From Trinickia caryophylli (GTDB taxonomy: Bacteria > Pseudomonadota > Gammaproteobacteria > Burkholderiales > Burkholderiaceae): a stretch of 64,000 nt of DNA. Where the stretch lies: assembly GCF_034424545.1 (NCBI RefSeq), contig NZ_CP139970.1, positions 1,302,001 through 1,366,000 of the forward strand, given 5' to 3'. The notes under the pieces were generated by a model that saw only the letters and a list, made by a program, of their open reading frames with translations, had not been told where the DNA came from and made no database searches. Positions 38,638 through 46,537 of the stretch are shown here, one piece after another. The first letter of the stretch is position 1; each line of letters opens with the position of its first letter. A program made the translations under genes and the position numbers.

Positions 38638-39189
38638 TCAGGTATTTCTGCCGCGCTGCCAGAGGACGTCGGTGCCGCCGCCGGCGCGGTTTAGCACGCG
38701 CGCGAGCACGAACAGCAGATCGGACAGGCGATTGACGTAGCGGCGCGGCGCCGGCTGCAGCGGCTCGGCTGCGCCAAGCGCGACAATTGCGCGTTCGGCG
38801 CGCCGGCATACGGTGCGGCAAACGTGGGCATGCGCCGCGGCCCGCGCGCCGCCCGGCAGGATGAATTCGGCGAGCGGCGCCAATTGCGCGTTGTAATGGG
38901 CGAGCCAACCGTCGATGCGCGCGAGGTGGCTATCGCCGATCATCGTGTGTCCGGGGATGCAAAGTTCGCCGCCCAGATCGAACAGATCGTGCTGCACGAC
39001 CGTCAGGACGTCGCGTACGTCTTCGGGTAACGGCTCCGTGAGCAGTACGCCGATATGCGAGTTCAACTCGTCCACGTCCCCCATCGCCGCAATACGCGCA
39101 TCGTCCTTGCGTACCCGGCTGCCGTCGCCGAGACCCGTCGTGCCGTCGTCGCCGGTGCGCGTGGCGATCCTGCTCAATCGATGACCCAT
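38638..39189 (-). CDS. PduO-type cob(I)alamin adenosyltransferase
   Basis: Makes adenosylcobalamin from ATP and cob(I)alamin. 183 residues from ATG at 39189 (MGHRLSRIATRTGDDGTTGL). The N-terminal TRTGDDGTTGLGDGSRVRKD is the ATP-binding motif of PduO-type enzymes. DVDELNSHIGVL, LPGGARAAAHAHVCRTVCRR with the R-x3-RR-E helix (VCRRAERAIV), and the ending YVNRLSDLLFVLAR are all typical. Upstream in-frame codons are unconserved. No cobalamin riboswitch was seen in the 210-base divergent region. Confidence 0.92.
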   Translation of the reverse strand: MGHRLSRIATRTGDDGTTGLGDGSRVRKDDARIAAMGDVDELNSHIGVLLTEPLPEDVRDVLTVVQHDLFDLGGELCIPGHTMIGDSHLARIDGWLAHYNAQLAPLAEFILPGGARAAAHAHVCRTVCRRAERAIVALGAAEPLQPAPRRYVNRLSDLLFVLARVLNRAGGGTDVLWQRGRNT

Positions 39190-39399
39190 CCTCCCGTCCT
39201 CCCATGGATGCCGCGCCCGGCGATAAAGGTGAAGCGCCCCATTATAGGCATGCGGGCCGCCCGCGCTCGTGGGGGCATACCATCGGCGTAGAATGGATCC
39301 GCTCGCCGATTGCAGCACGCCCGCCGCGCTGGCAATCGACACCCGGCTATGCAACTATCGCCCGCCCCTCGCAGGCGGGAGCGATCAGGAGACACCCTC

Positions 39400-40821
39400 G
39401 TGAACCATCCCGTGCCCCCGGCTGCCGTCCGCCCGCGCCGGCCTTTTCCGGACAGTCTGCTCGCCGCGCTGAAGGCCGCCTTCGCCGAGCGCGTGTCGAC
39501 GTCCGAAGCGGTGCGCACGCACCATGGGCGCGACGAATCGCCATTCGACCCGCAACTGCCCGACGCCGTGGTCTTCGCCACGAGCACCGACGAGGTCCGG
39601 ACCGTCGTCGAACTCTGCGCGCGCCATCGGACCCCCGTCATCCCCTATGGCAACGGCTCGTCGCTCGAAGGCCATCTGCTCGCGGTGGAAGGCGGCGTAT
39701 CGATCGATCTCTCGGGCATGAACCGCGTGCTGTCGATCGATGCCGAAGATCTGACGGCGACGGTCGAGGCCGGCGTATCGCGCAAGGCGCTCAACGAAGC
39801 GCTGCGCGATACGGGCCTCTTCTTTCCGATCGACCCGGGCGCCGACGCGAGCCTCGGCGGCATGTCCGCCACGCGCGCCTCGGGCACCAACGCCGTGCGC
39901 TACGGCACGATGCGCGAGAACGTGCTCGGCCTGACCGTCGTGCTGGCCGACGGCCGCGTCATCAAAACCGGCACCCGCGCGCGCAAATCGTCGGCCGGCT
40001 ACGATCTCACGCGCCTTTTCGTGGGCTCGGAGGGCACTCTTGGCGTCATCACCGAGGTCACCGTCCGGCTCTACCCTCAGCCCGAGGCCGTCTCCGCGGC
40101 CATCTGCGCGTTTCCCTCGATGGGCGAAGCGGTGCGCACCGTCATCGAGACGATCCAGCTCGGCGTGCCGGTCGCGCGGGTCGAGTTCGTCGATGCGCTC
40201 GCCATCCGCGCGATCAACCGCCATTCGAATCTCGCGCTGACCGAATCGCCGACGCTCTTTTTCGAGTTCCACGGCACCGACGCGAGCGTTCAGGAACAGG
40301 CCCAACGTGTCGACGAACTGGCCACCAGCCATTGCGGCAGCGGCTTTACCTGGGCGACCCGCCCCGAGGAGCGCAGCCGCCTCTGGAACGCGCGGCACAA
40401 CGCCTACTTCGCGATGCTGCAGTTGAAGCCCGGCTGCCGCGCCGTCACGACGGACGTTTGCGTGCCGATATCGCGCCTGGCCGAGTGCGTCGTCGAAACG
40501 GAGGCGGACCTCGTGGCCTCGCCGCTGCCTTGCCCGATCGTCGGCCACGTCGGCGACGGCAACTTCCATGTGGCCATGCTCATCGATCCGACCAGGCCGG
40601 AAGAGCTCGCCGAAGCCGAGCGACTGAACAGCCGCATCGTCGAGCGCGCACTGCGCATGGATGGAACCTGTACGGGCGAACACGGCGTCGGCCTGCACAA
40701 GATGGCCTTTCTCGTCGAGGAACACGGCAGCGACGCCATCGACGTAATGCGTGCGCTCAAGCATGCGCTCGATCCGAACAACCTGATGAACCCCGGCAAG
40801 ATCTTTTCTTACCGCGCATGA
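39400..40821 (+). CDS. FAD-linked oxidase, D-lactate dehydrogenase (cytochrome)-like
   Basis: Flavoprotein of the GlcD/Dld family, 473 residues from GTG at 39400, which follows AGGAG at good spacing (ATCAGGAGACACCCTC). The PP-loop FAD-binding domain has VIPYGNGSSLEGHLLAVEGG, FFPIDPGADASLGGMSATRA and VGSEGTLGVITEVTVRLYPQ. The cap and C-terminus have CPIVGHVGDGNFHVAMLID and CTGEHGVGLHKMAFLVEEHG, the substrate-site motif of 2-hydroxyacid dehydrogenases. It heads a run with glcD (19-base gap), glcE and glcF. D-lactate is the likeliest substrate, but other D-2-hydroxyacids are possible. Confidence 0.88.
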   Translation: MNHPVPPAAVRPRRPFPDSLLAALKAAFAERVSTSEAVRTHHGRDESPFDPQLPDAVVFATSTDEVRTVVELCARHRTPVIPYGNGSSLEGHLLAVEGGVSIDLSGMNRVLSIDAEDLTATVEAGVSRKALNEALRDTGLFFPIDPGADASLGGMSATRASGTNAVRYGTMRENVLGLTVVLADGRVIKTGTRARKSSAGYDLTRLFVGSEGTLGVITEVTVRLYPQPEAVSAAICAFPSMGEAVRTVIETIQLGVPVARVEFVDALAIRAINRHSNLALTESPTLFFEFHGTDASVQEQAQRVDELATSHCGSGFTWATRPEERSRLWNARHNAYFAMLQLKPGCRAVTTDVCVPISRLAECVVETEADLVASPLPCPIVGHVGDGNFHVAMLIDPTRPEELAEAERLNSRIVERALRMDGTCTGEHGVGLHKMAFLVEEHGSDAIDVMRALKHALDPNNLMNPGKIFSYRA

Positions 40822-40840
40822 GCGCGGCCCGAGGAGGCAC

Positions 40841-42355
40841 ATGACAGCGGTCGTTCCCGAACCGGCCGAAATCGGCGCGCTCATGCGCGAAGCCCGTGAG
40901 GCGCGGCAGCGAGAAGTCGTACAGGCGTTGATGGCGACATTGCCCGCGCACTGCCTGCTCTATCGCGACGAAGATACGGCTCCCTACGAATGCGACGGCT
41001 TGAGTGCCTACCGGCAGTTGCCGCTCGCCGTCGTGCTACCCGAAACCGAAGCGCAGGTTCAGCGCATCGTGCAGATCTGCAAACGCCTGGCCGTGCCGGT
41101 CGTGCCGCGTGGCGCGGGCACGGGTCTTTCGGGCGGGGCAACGCCGATTGCGGAAGGCATCGTCGTGTCGCTGTCGCGCTTCACGAAGATCGTCGACGTC
41201 GATGCTTACGCGCGCACCGCCACGGTTCAACCCGGCGTGCGCAATCTGGCCGTTTCCGAGGCGGCGGCGCCGTACGGGCTCTACTACGCGCCGGACCCGT
41301 CGTCTCAGATCGCCTGCACGATCGGCGGCAACGTCGCCGAAAACTCGGGCGGCGTGCATTGCCTCAAGTATGGCTTGACCATCCATAACGTCCTGCGCGT
41401 GCGGGCCGTCACGATGGACGGCGAGATCGTCGAGTTCGGCTCGCTCGGGCCCGACGCGCCGGGGCTGGACCTGCTGGCCGTGTTGATCGGCAGCGAAGGC
41501 ATGTTCGCGATCGTCACCGAGGTCACGGTGAAGCTGATTCCGAAGCCGTCCACGGCACAGGTCGTCATGGCCAGCTTCGACGACGTGATCAAGGGCGGCG
41601 AAGCCGTGGCGGCCATCATCGCCGCCGGCATCATTCCGGCTGGCCTCGAGATGATGGACAAGCCGGCCACACGCGCCGTCGAATCGTTCGTCGGCGCGGG
41701 CTACGACCTCGACGCGGCGGCCATTTTGCTGTGCGAATCGGACGGCACGCCCGAGGAGGTGGCCGACGAAATCGTGCGGATGACGGCCGTGCTGCGCGAG
41801 CACGGCGCGACAAGGCTGCAGATTTCGCGCAACGAGGCCGAGCGGCTCAAATTCTGGTCGGGCCGCAAGAACGCGTTTCCGGCGGCCGGGCGCCTGTCGC
41901 CCGACTACTACTGCATGGACGGCACGGTGCCGAGGCGCAGCATCGGGCCGCTGCTGGCCCGCATCGAGGGCATGGAGACGAAGTATGGCCTCGCCTGCAT
42001 CAACGTCTTTCACGCGGGCGACGGCAACATGCATCCGCTCATTCTCTTCAACGGCAACAATCCTGACGAACTCTCGCGCGCCGAGGCGTTCGGCGCCGAA
42101 ATTCTCGAAACCTGCGTCGAACTCGGCGGAACGGTGACGGGCGAACACGGCGTCGGTATCGAGAAGATCAATTCGATGTGCGTCCAGTTCACGCCAGCCG
42201 AATGCGATGCATTTTTCGCAGTCAAGCGGGCCTTCGATCCCGCGGCGCTGCTCAATCCGAGCAAGGGCATTCCGACGCGCGCCCGCTGCGCCGAGTATGG
42301 GCGAATGCGCGTGCGCGGCGGCCTTTTACCGCATCCGGATCTGCCCAGATTCTGA
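40841..42355 (+). CDS. glcD: Glycolate oxidase subunit GlcD
   Basis: FAD-binding catalytic subunit of membrane-associated glycolate oxidase, converting glycolate to glyoxylate. 504 residues. FAD-binding blocks are VVPRGAGTGLSGGATPIAEG, YYAPDPSSQIACTIGGNVAE, NSGGVHCLKYGLT and LIGSEGMFAIVTEVTVKLIP. The active-site region has NVFHAGDGNMHPLILF and GTVTGEHGVGIEKINSM. A strong Shine-Dalgarno GAGGAGG precedes the ATG. It is followed by glcE (99-base gap) and glcF, giving the complete three-subunit enzyme. Confidence 0.95.
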   Translation: MTAVVPEPAEIGALMREAREARQREVVQALMATLPAHCLLYRDEDTAPYECDGLSAYRQLPLAVVLPETEAQVQRIVQICKRLAVPVVPRGAGTGLSGGATPIAEGIVVSLSRFTKIVDVDAYARTATVQPGVRNLAVSEAAAPYGLYYAPDPSSQIACTIGGNVAENSGGVHCLKYGLTIHNVLRVRAVTMDGEIVEFGSLGPDAPGLDLLAVLIGSEGMFAIVTEVTVKLIPKPSTAQVVMASFDDVIKGGEAVAAIIAAGIIPAGLEMMDKPATRAVESFVGAGYDLDAAAILLCESDGTPEEVADEIVRMTAVLREHGATRLQISRNEAERLKFWSGRKNAFPAAGRLSPDYYCMDGTVPRRSIGPLLARIEGMETKYGLACINVFHAGDGNMHPLILFNGNNPDELSRAEAFGAEILETCVELGGTVTGEHGVGIEKINSMCVQFTPAECDAFFAVKRAFDPAALLNPSKGIPTRARCAEYGRMRVRGGLLPHPDLPRF

Positions 42356-42454
42356 AACGCCGGGGGTAAACACCAGCCTGCCCTGGCTCACCCTCGGCTT
42401 GCCTGCGCAAAGTCGGCCGGTACAATCGAAGCTTGAGGCAACGACGGCAACCGG

Positions 42455-43570
42455 ATGAACGACACAACGAAGCGGGAAGCCATGCAAGGTGACGAGATCG
42501 TCGAGCATTGGGCGCAGCGCGTACGCGCCGCCACTGCCGACGAGCGGCCGCTGCGCCTGCGCGGCGCCGGCACCAAGGACTGGTACGGCCAGTCCCTTCA
42601 AGGAGAGATACTCGATACGCGCGCCTACCGGGGCATCGTCTCGTACGATCCGGCCGAGCTCGTCGTCACGGCGCGCTGCGGCACGCCGCTCGCGGAACTC
42701 GAAGCGGCCCTGGCCGAGCATAATCAAATGCTGGCCTTCGAGCCGCCCCATTTCGGACGCGAAGCGACTCTCGGCGGTTGCATTGCGGCCGGCATCGCGG
42801 GGCCGCGCCGTACGTCGGCCGGGGCCGTGCGCGACTTCGTCCTTGGCGCGACCATATTGAACGGCAATGGTCAGGTCCTGCGTTTCGGCGGCCAGGTGGT
42901 CAAGAACGTGGCCGGTTACGATGTCTCGCGGCTCATGGCCGGCTCGCTCGGCACGCTCGGGCTCATTCTCGAACTGTCGATCAAGGTGCTGCCGCGCCCG
43001 TTCGCCGAAATCACGCTCAAGTTCGACATGAACGGAACCGACGCTGTTCGCAAGCTCAACGAGTGGTGCGGACGGCCATTGCCGATCACGGCCAGCGCGT
43101 GGCGCAACGGCACCTTGGCCGTGCGACTGTCGGGCGCAGAAACGGCCGTCAAAACCGCGCGCAATGTGCTTGGCGGCGAGGTTGTCGATGCGGTCGAGGC
43201 GGAACGCTTCTGGGAAGGCTTGCGCGAACAGACCGATCCCTTCTTCTCGACGATCCCGCCCCGCTCCGCGCTTTGGCGTCTGGCCCTGCCGTCGGTCACA
43301 GAGCCGCTGCAACTGCCGGGCACACAGCTCATGGAATGGGGCGGTGCTCAGCGCTGGTGGATCACCGATGCCGATGCACAAACGGTACGCATCAGCGCCA
43401 AGCAGGCGGGCGGTCATGCGACGGTGTTCCGCGCAGGCCGCGAGTTCGATCGCAACGCCGGCATCTTCACGCCTTTGCCGGCACCGCTCATGAAGATTCA
43501 TCGCGGCCTGAAAGCGGCGTTCGACCCGGCGCGCATATTCAACCGCGGCCGGCTCTACCCCGACTTCTAA
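42455..43570 (+). CDS. glcE: Glycolate oxidase subunit GlcE
   Basis: Second FAD-binding subunit of glycolate oxidase, 371 residues. It keeps RLRGAGTKDWYGQ for the PP-loop and FEPPHFGREATLGGCIAAGI, RDFVLGATILNGNGQVLRFG and VKNVAGYDVSRLMAGSLGTL for FAD binding. It lacks the large C-terminal cap of GlcD, as expected. The C-terminus has LMKIHRGLKAAFDPARIFN, the ending shared by the family. It lies between glcD and glcF, with a 33-base gap to glcF. Confidence 0.94.
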   Translation: MNDTTKREAMQGDEIVEHWAQRVRAATADERPLRLRGAGTKDWYGQSLQGEILDTRAYRGIVSYDPAELVVTARCGTPLAELEAALAEHNQMLAFEPPHFGREATLGGCIAAGIAGPRRTSAGAVRDFVLGATILNGNGQVLRFGGQVVKNVAGYDVSRLMAGSLGTLGLILELSIKVLPRPFAEITLKFDMNGTDAVRKLNEWCGRPLPITASAWRNGTLAVRLSGAETAVKTARNVLGGEVVDAVEAERFWEGLREQTDPFFSTIPPRSALWRLALPSVTEPLQLPGTQLMEWGGAQRWWITDADAQTVRISAKQAGGHATVFRAGREFDRNAGIFTPLPAPLMKIHRGLKAAFDPARIFNRGRLYPDF

Positions 43571-43603
43571 CCCATCGACCGACCGGAACGAGCGAGCGCC
43601 CCG

Positions 43604-44839
43604 ATGCAAACCCATCTCGCGGATTTCATTAGCAACACGGCGGACGGCGAAGAGGCCGAAGCGATTCTGCGCAAATGCGTGCACTGCGGCTTTTGCACGG
43701 CGACGTGTCCGACCTATCAGCTGCTCGGGGACGAACTCGACGGGCCGCGCGGACGCATTTACTTGATGAAGCAGATGCTCGAAGGCGCACCTGTCACGCG
43801 CAGCACGCAGCAGCATCTGGATCGGTGCCTCACCTGCCGCAGTTGCGAGACCACCTGCCCGTCCGGCGTGCGCTACGGCCGGCTCGTCGAGATCGGGCGG
43901 CAGCAAGTGGAAGAGCAGGTGCCCCGCCCGTGGCGGGAGCAGCTCGTACGGCGGCTGCTGGCGAGCGTCGTCCCCAATACGGCGATCTTCACGCCCGCGA
44001 TGCGGCTCGGCCAGCTCGTGCGACCTCTGCTGCCGCGCAAGCTGCGCGACAAGGTACCCGCCCGGCAACGTATGCTCGATTGGCCGAGCGGCCCGCAGGC
44101 CGTGCACGAGCGCAAAATGCTGCTGCTCGCGGGCTGCGTGCAGCCGGCGATGCTCCCGAACATCGGCATCGCGACGGCGCGGGTGCTCGACGCCGTGGGC
44201 GTGCAGCCGATCGTGGCCGCGGAGGCCGGCTGTTGCGGCGCGATCCGACTGCATCTCGGTTACCGCGATGAAGCGCTCGACGATGTGCGCGTCAATATCG
44301 ACGCATGGTGGCCGCACATCGAAGCGGGTGCCGAGGCCATCGTCATCGACGCGTCCGGCTGCGGAGCCATGGTGAAAGAGTACGGACATCTGCTGCGCAA
44401 CGATGCCGCTTATGCCGACAAAGCGCGCCGCGTGAGCGAGCTGGCGCGCGACATCTCCGAGGTACTCGTCGGCTTCGAAGCGGAATTGATGGCGCTGGCA
44501 CGCCGGCGTGGCGTGCATACGGTCGCGTTTCACCCTCCTTGCACGCTGCAGCATGGGCAACAGATCAGGGGGCTCGTGGAGCGGCTTTTGACCACGCTCG
44601 GCGTCGACGTGCGTCTGCCCGCCGACAGCCATCTGTGCTGCGGCTCCGCCGGTACCTATTCGATCACGCAGCCGTCGCTGGCTTACACGCTGCGCGATCG
44701 CAAGCTCGATGCCCTCGGCGCGCTCGAGCCGCAGATGATCGTATCGGCCAACGTCGGGTGCATCGCGCATCTGCAAAGCGGTACGTCGACGCCCGTCGCG
44801 CATTGGGTCGAGCTCGTCGAGCATTTACTGTACGCGTGA
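43604..44839 (+). CDS. glcF: Glycolate oxidase iron-sulfur subunit GlcF
   Basis: Electron-transfer subunit of glycolate oxidase, 411 residues. Two [4Fe-4S] motifs are near the N-terminus: CVHCGFCTATCPTYQ (about residues 25-39) and CLTCRSCETTCPSG (about 73-86). Two CCG-type cysteine-rich domains follow, seen as AEAGCCGAIRLHLGYRDEA and SHLCCGSAGTYSITQP. Electrons probably pass to the membrane quinone pool. It ends the glc run; yggS follows after 101 bases. Confidence 0.95.
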   Translation: MQTHLADFISNTADGEEAEAILRKCVHCGFCTATCPTYQLLGDELDGPRGRIYLMKQMLEGAPVTRSTQQHLDRCLTCRSCETTCPSGVRYGRLVEIGRQQVEEQVPRPWREQLVRRLLASVVPNTAIFTPAMRLGQLVRPLLPRKLRDKVPARQRMLDWPSGPQAVHERKMLLLAGCVQPAMLPNIGIATARVLDAVGVQPIVAAEAGCCGAIRLHLGYRDEALDDVRVNIDAWWPHIEAGAEAIVIDASGCGAMVKEYGHLLRNDAAYADKARRVSELARDISEVLVGFEAELMALARRRGVHTVAFHPPCTLQHGQQIRGLVERLLTTLGVDVRLPADSHLCCGSAGTYSITQPSLAYTLRDRKLDALGALEPQMIVSANVGCIAHLQSGTSTPVAHWVELVEHLLYA

Positions 44840-44940
44840 ACACGACACGGCGCGCATCGCGCGCCGCGATGGCGGCCCTGCGCCGCCTGCATCCGTATAA
44901 TCGCGAGATGGCACACGCCGTGCCTCGCCACCGCTCAGCT

Positions 44941-45639
44941 ATGTCCGATCTCGCTCAGAATCTCGAAGCCGTTCATCGCCGCATCGCCGACGCTGCCATG
45001 GCAGCCGGCCGTGATCCGTCGTCGGTGCGGCTTTTGGCCGTATCGAAGACCTTCCCCGCCGATGCGGTGCGCGACGCCTTCTCCGCCGGTCAGCGTGCCT
45101 TCGGCGAAAATTACGTACAGGAAGCGCTCGCCAAGATCGAATCGCTAGCCGAATACCGCGCGCAACTCGAGTGGCATTTCATCGGCCCGTTGCAATCGAA
45201 CAAGACGCGCCCCGTCGCCGAACATTTCGACTGGGTGCATTCGGTCGACCGTCTCAAGATCGCTCAGCGTCTTTCGGAGCAGCGGCCTGCACATCTGCCG
45301 CCGCTCAACGTCTGCCTGCAGGTGAACGTCAGCGGCGAAGCATCCAAAAGCGGTGCCGCGCCCACCGAGGCTACGGCGCTTGCGCGCCAAATCGCGGCAT
45401 TGCCGAATCTCCGGCTGCGCGGGCTCATGTCGATTCCCGAGCCCGCCGACGGCCTCGAAGCGCAACGGGCACCGCACCGCGCGCTGCATATCCTCTTCGA
45501 CCAGTTGCGCGGCGAGGGGCTGGACCTCGACACGCTGTCGATGGGCATGTCGTCCGACCTCGAAGCAGCCGTGCTGGAGGGCGCCACGATCGTGCGTGTC
45601 GGCACGGCGATTTTCGGCGGACGCACGTACGCCCACTGA
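44941..45639 (+). CDS. yggS: YggS/PLPBP family PLP-binding protein
   Basis: Fold type III PLP protein that maintains vitamin B6 and amino/keto-acid balance rather than catalysing a known reaction. 232 residues from ATG at 44941. The PLP lysine is in VRLLAVSKTFPADAVRDAF; AFGENYVQEALAKIE, WHFIGPLQSNKTRPVAEHFD, VNVSGEASKSGA and LSMGMSSDLEAAVLEGATIV are diagnostic. An ATG at 44908 would add 11 residues. The yggS-proC pairing, here with a 34-base gap, is widely conserved. Confidence 0.94.
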   Translation: MSDLAQNLEAVHRRIADAAMAAGRDPSSVRLLAVSKTFPADAVRDAFSAGQRAFGENYVQEALAKIESLAEYRAQLEWHFIGPLQSNKTRPVAEHFDWVHSVDRLKIAQRLSEQRPAHLPPLNVCLQVNVSGEASKSGAAPTEATALARQIAALPNLRLRGLMSIPEPADGLEAQRAPHRALHILFDQLRGEGLDLDTLSMGMSSDLEAAVLEGATIVRVGTAIFGGRTYAH

Positions 45640-45673
45640 CCCGACTCCCCCTTTCCCTTTCGACTCGAACACC

Positions 45674-46486
45674 ATGAAAATCGCATTCATCGGCGGCGGC
45701 AATATGGCTGCCGCTTTGATCGGCGGCCTGGTCAAGCGCGACATCGCGGCCTCAGGCCTGTACGCCGTCGACGTCAACGAAGACGCGCGCAAACGGCTCG
45801 AAACTCAGTTCGGCGTGCGCACCGGCGCGGCCGCTGACGAGGCGCTAGGCAGCTACGACGCCATCGTGCTCGCGGTCAAGCCACAGGTGATGAAGCAGGT
45901 AGCGGCCGCGCTCGCGCCGCATCTTTCGACGCAACTCGTCATCAGCATCGCAGCGGGCATTCGCGGCGCCGACCTCTCCCGTTGGCTCGGCGGCTATACG
46001 CGCGTCGTGCGGGCGATGCCGAATACGCCGGCGCTGATCGGCATGGGCGTGACGGGGCTGGCTGCCCTTCCCGGCGTCGACGAAACGGGCCGCACGCTTG
46101 CGACGACCGTGCTCGGTGCCGTGGGCGAAACGGTCTGGTTCGACGACGAAGCGAAGATCGATGCGGTGACGGCGATCTCAGGCAGCGGCCCGGCCTATGT
46201 CTTTTACTTCATCGAAGCGTTGCAGGCGGCGGCTCAGGAACTGGGGCTCGACGATGAGCAGGGCCGCGCGCTCGCGCTTGCCACGTTCGCCGGCGCGGCC
46301 CAGCTTGCCGTGCAATCGGACGAGCCGGCGAGCGTGCTGCGCGAGCGGGTGACGTCCAAGGGCGGCACGACCGCCGCGGCGCTCGCTTCGTTCGATGCGC
46401 AAGGCGTGAAGGCGGCGATCGTCAAAGGGGTGCGCGCGGCCGATGCGCGCGCCAAAGAGATGGGGGACGAACTGGGCGGGCAGTAA
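45674..46486 (+). CDS. proC: Pyrroline-5-carboxylate reductase
   Basis: Final step of proline synthesis, NAD(P)H-dependent. 270 residues. The Rossmann motif IAFIGGGNMAAALIGGLV opens the protein; VKPQVMKQVAAAL, RAMPNTPALIGMGVTGL and AISGSGPAYVFYFIEALQAA follow. The C-terminal VTSKGGTTAAALASFDAQGV is the ProC signature. Transcription runs toward the secreted-protease gene; a ten-base-pair hairpin lies just after the stop. It marks the left border of the accessory region. Confidence 0.96.
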   Translation: MKIAFIGGGNMAAALIGGLVKRDIAASGLYAVDVNEDARKRLETQFGVRTGAAADEALGSYDAIVLAVKPQVMKQVAAALAPHLSTQLVISIAAGIRGADLSRWLGGYTRVVRAMPNTPALIGMGVTGLAALPGVDETGRTLATTVLGAVGETVWFDDEAKIDAVTAISGSGPAYVFYFIEALQAAAQELGLDDEQGRALALATFAGAAQLAVQSDEPASVLRERVTSKGGTTAAALASFDAQGVKAAIVKGVRAADARAKEMGDELGGQ

Positions 46487-46490
46487 ACGT

Positions 46491-46522
46491 TGGAAGGAGC
46501 ACCGAGGTTCGCGCTCCTTCCA
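46491..46522. terminator. Hairpin between convergent proC and the metalloprotease gene
   Basis: TGGAAGGAGC and GCTCCTTCCA form a ten-base-pair stem with a 12-base loop, starting four bases after the proC stop and ending 15 bases before the opposite stop. It lacks a long T run. Confidence 0.55.
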
Positions 46523-46537
46523 GCAAACCGTGTTTCC

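Noticed and set aside
39190..39399. Cobalamin riboswitch upstream of the adenosyltransferase gene
   Set aside because: I looked for the B12-box-like core in this divergent gap and found none.
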